Source: Dehalococcoidia bacterium
Lineage (GTDB): Bacteria > Chloroflexota > Dehalococcoidia > Dehalococcoidales > UBA1222
Assembly (NCBI GenBank): GCA_009783135.1
Contig: WRHS01000063.1
Location: 1-5,905, forward strand
DNA length: 5,905 nucleotides
Reading direction: 5' to 3'
Numbering within the stretch: the first letter of the stretch is position 1; each line of letters begins with the position of its first letter. Positions 5,531 through 5,905 of this stretch are shown here, piece by piece. The position numbers were made by a program, and so were the translations under genes. The notes below the pieces were generated by a model. That model made no database searches. It saw only the letters and a list, made by a program, of their open reading frames with translations, and was not told the origin of the DNA.

Positions 5531-5837
5531 GTTTAAGATTTTTGTTCAGCCGCTTAACCATCCACGCCAATCGCTTAGTGCGTCCGTCATCGGTTTTAGC
5601 ATCAAAGTACGCCCGTGTGTAAGTCCTTTTTACAGATGCCGACATTGCCAAAAAATTGCTGCAGGCAGGCTCATACGCTCTTAGTAGCCCCAGCAAAACT
5701 TCTACCTGCTCATCTGTGATTGCCAAGGGTTTAGATGCACTCCAGTGGCCACTATTTTTTGCTTCTTCTATTTTTTCATTGCCGATAGTAAATGTAAGCC
5801 TTACTTTGCTTGTCTCTAGTCTTTCTAACTCAGCCAT
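5523..5837 (-). CDS. Small protein with YdeI/OmdA-like C-terminal segment
   Basis: A 104-aa soluble protein beginning MAELERLETSKVRLTF. Its second half, NFLAMSASVKRTYTRAYFDA followed by KTDDGRTKRLAWMV (about residues 61-94), follows the pattern of the YdeI/OmdA C-terminal helices (F-x-x-L/M-x-x-S-x-[KR]-[RK]-x-Y ... A-K-x-x-x-x-R-x-[RK]-[RI]). That family has been linked to bacteriocin or stress tolerance, but its biochemistry is poorly defined, so no function is claimed here. The open frame extends 15 codons further to an ATG at 5882, but a strong AGGAGG (5848-5853) lies 10 nt before the ATG at 5837, and the longer start overlaps the predicted -10 element. No signal peptide or membrane segment. 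It is transcribed in the same direction as the coiled-coil gene, 165 nt upstream of it; that gene has its own promoter. Confidence 0.82.
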   Translation of the reverse strand: MAELERLETSKVRLTFTIGNEKIEEAKNSGHWSASKPLAITDEQVEVLLGLLRAYEPACSNFLAMSASVKRTYTRAYFDAKTDDGRTKRLAWMVKRLNKNLKPM

Positions 5838-5847
5838 TTGTCTTGTG

Positions 5848-5853
5848 CCTCCT
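5848..5853 (-). promoter_or_regulatory. Strong Shine-Dalgarno site deciding the start at 5837
   Basis: Minus strand AGGAGG matches the anti-Shine-Dalgarno sequence fully and is 10 nt upstream of the ATG at 5837. It falls inside the reading frame of the longer alternative, which has no comparable site. Confidence 0.8.
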
Positions 5854-5872
5854 AATATATTTTTCCCCGGTA

Positions 5873-5881
5873 AGTATATCA
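5873..5881 (-). promoter_or_regulatory. Extended -10 promoter of the YdeI-like gene
   Basis: Minus strand TGATATACT combines TATACT (5 of 6 consensus, 5873-5878) with TG one base upstream. No good -35 is seen, but the upstream DNA is very AT-rich. Transcription would begin near 5866, giving a leader of about 29 nt containing the Shine-Dalgarno site. Confidence 0.5.
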
Positions 5882-5905
5882 CATAAAAACTTAAAAATCT
5901 ACTAG

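Noticed and set aside
5656..5886. 76-codon open frame on the plus strand at the right end
   Set aside because: Antisense to the YdeI-like gene, which has a full AGGAGG site and family-like C-terminal pattern; the plus-strand frame has neither.

Overview
The window looks like an ordinary chromosomal stretch of moderate G+C (mid-40s percent by eye), with five protein genes, no RNA genes, no mobile elements and no CRISPR. The combination of an M29 aminopeptidase, a non-canonical tubulin/FtsZ-like GTPase and a DegV-type lipid-binding protein, all with good Shine-Dalgarno sites, would suit a bacterium of the Chloroflexota, perhaps Dehalococcoidia. That assignment is an inference from remembered family resemblance and is not proven by anything in the sequence.

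Layout: (1) positions 1-1051, minus strand: M29-family metallo-aminopeptidase, cut by the window edge just short of its C-terminus. (2) 1052-1215: a compact divergent control region with two interlocked sigma70-like promoters and two similar 13-bp palindromes. (3) 1216-2382, plus strand: tubulin/FtsZ-like GTPase starting at GTG. (4) 2383-2516: intergenic region with a perfect 20-bp inverted repeat. (5) 2517-3374, plus strand: DegV/FakB-type fatty-acid-binding protein. (6) 3375-3431: short convergent gap with no clear terminator. (7) 3432-5357, minus strand: long alanine-rich coiled-coil protein, about 641 aa, with 25-residue, 11-residue and 29-residue internal repeats, a Lys/Ala/Pro-rich linker and an acidic tail. 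(8) 5358-5522: its leader and promoter. (9) 5523-5837, minus strand: 104-aa protein with a YdeI/OmdA-like C-terminal segment, with its promoter at the right edge.

The most interesting content is a non-canonical tubulin-superfamily GTPase and, one gene away, a large repetitive coiled-coil protein of a kind that could build filaments or scaffolds. The GTPase keeps the nucleotide-binding loops and the two catalytic acidic residues, and it ends in a short peptide resembling the FtsZ C-terminal tail. Whether the two proteins work together is a hypothesis resting only on proximity and protein type: they lie on opposite strands with degV between them, so they are not in one operon. The aminopeptidase and the GTPase share a divergent promoter region and may be co-regulated.
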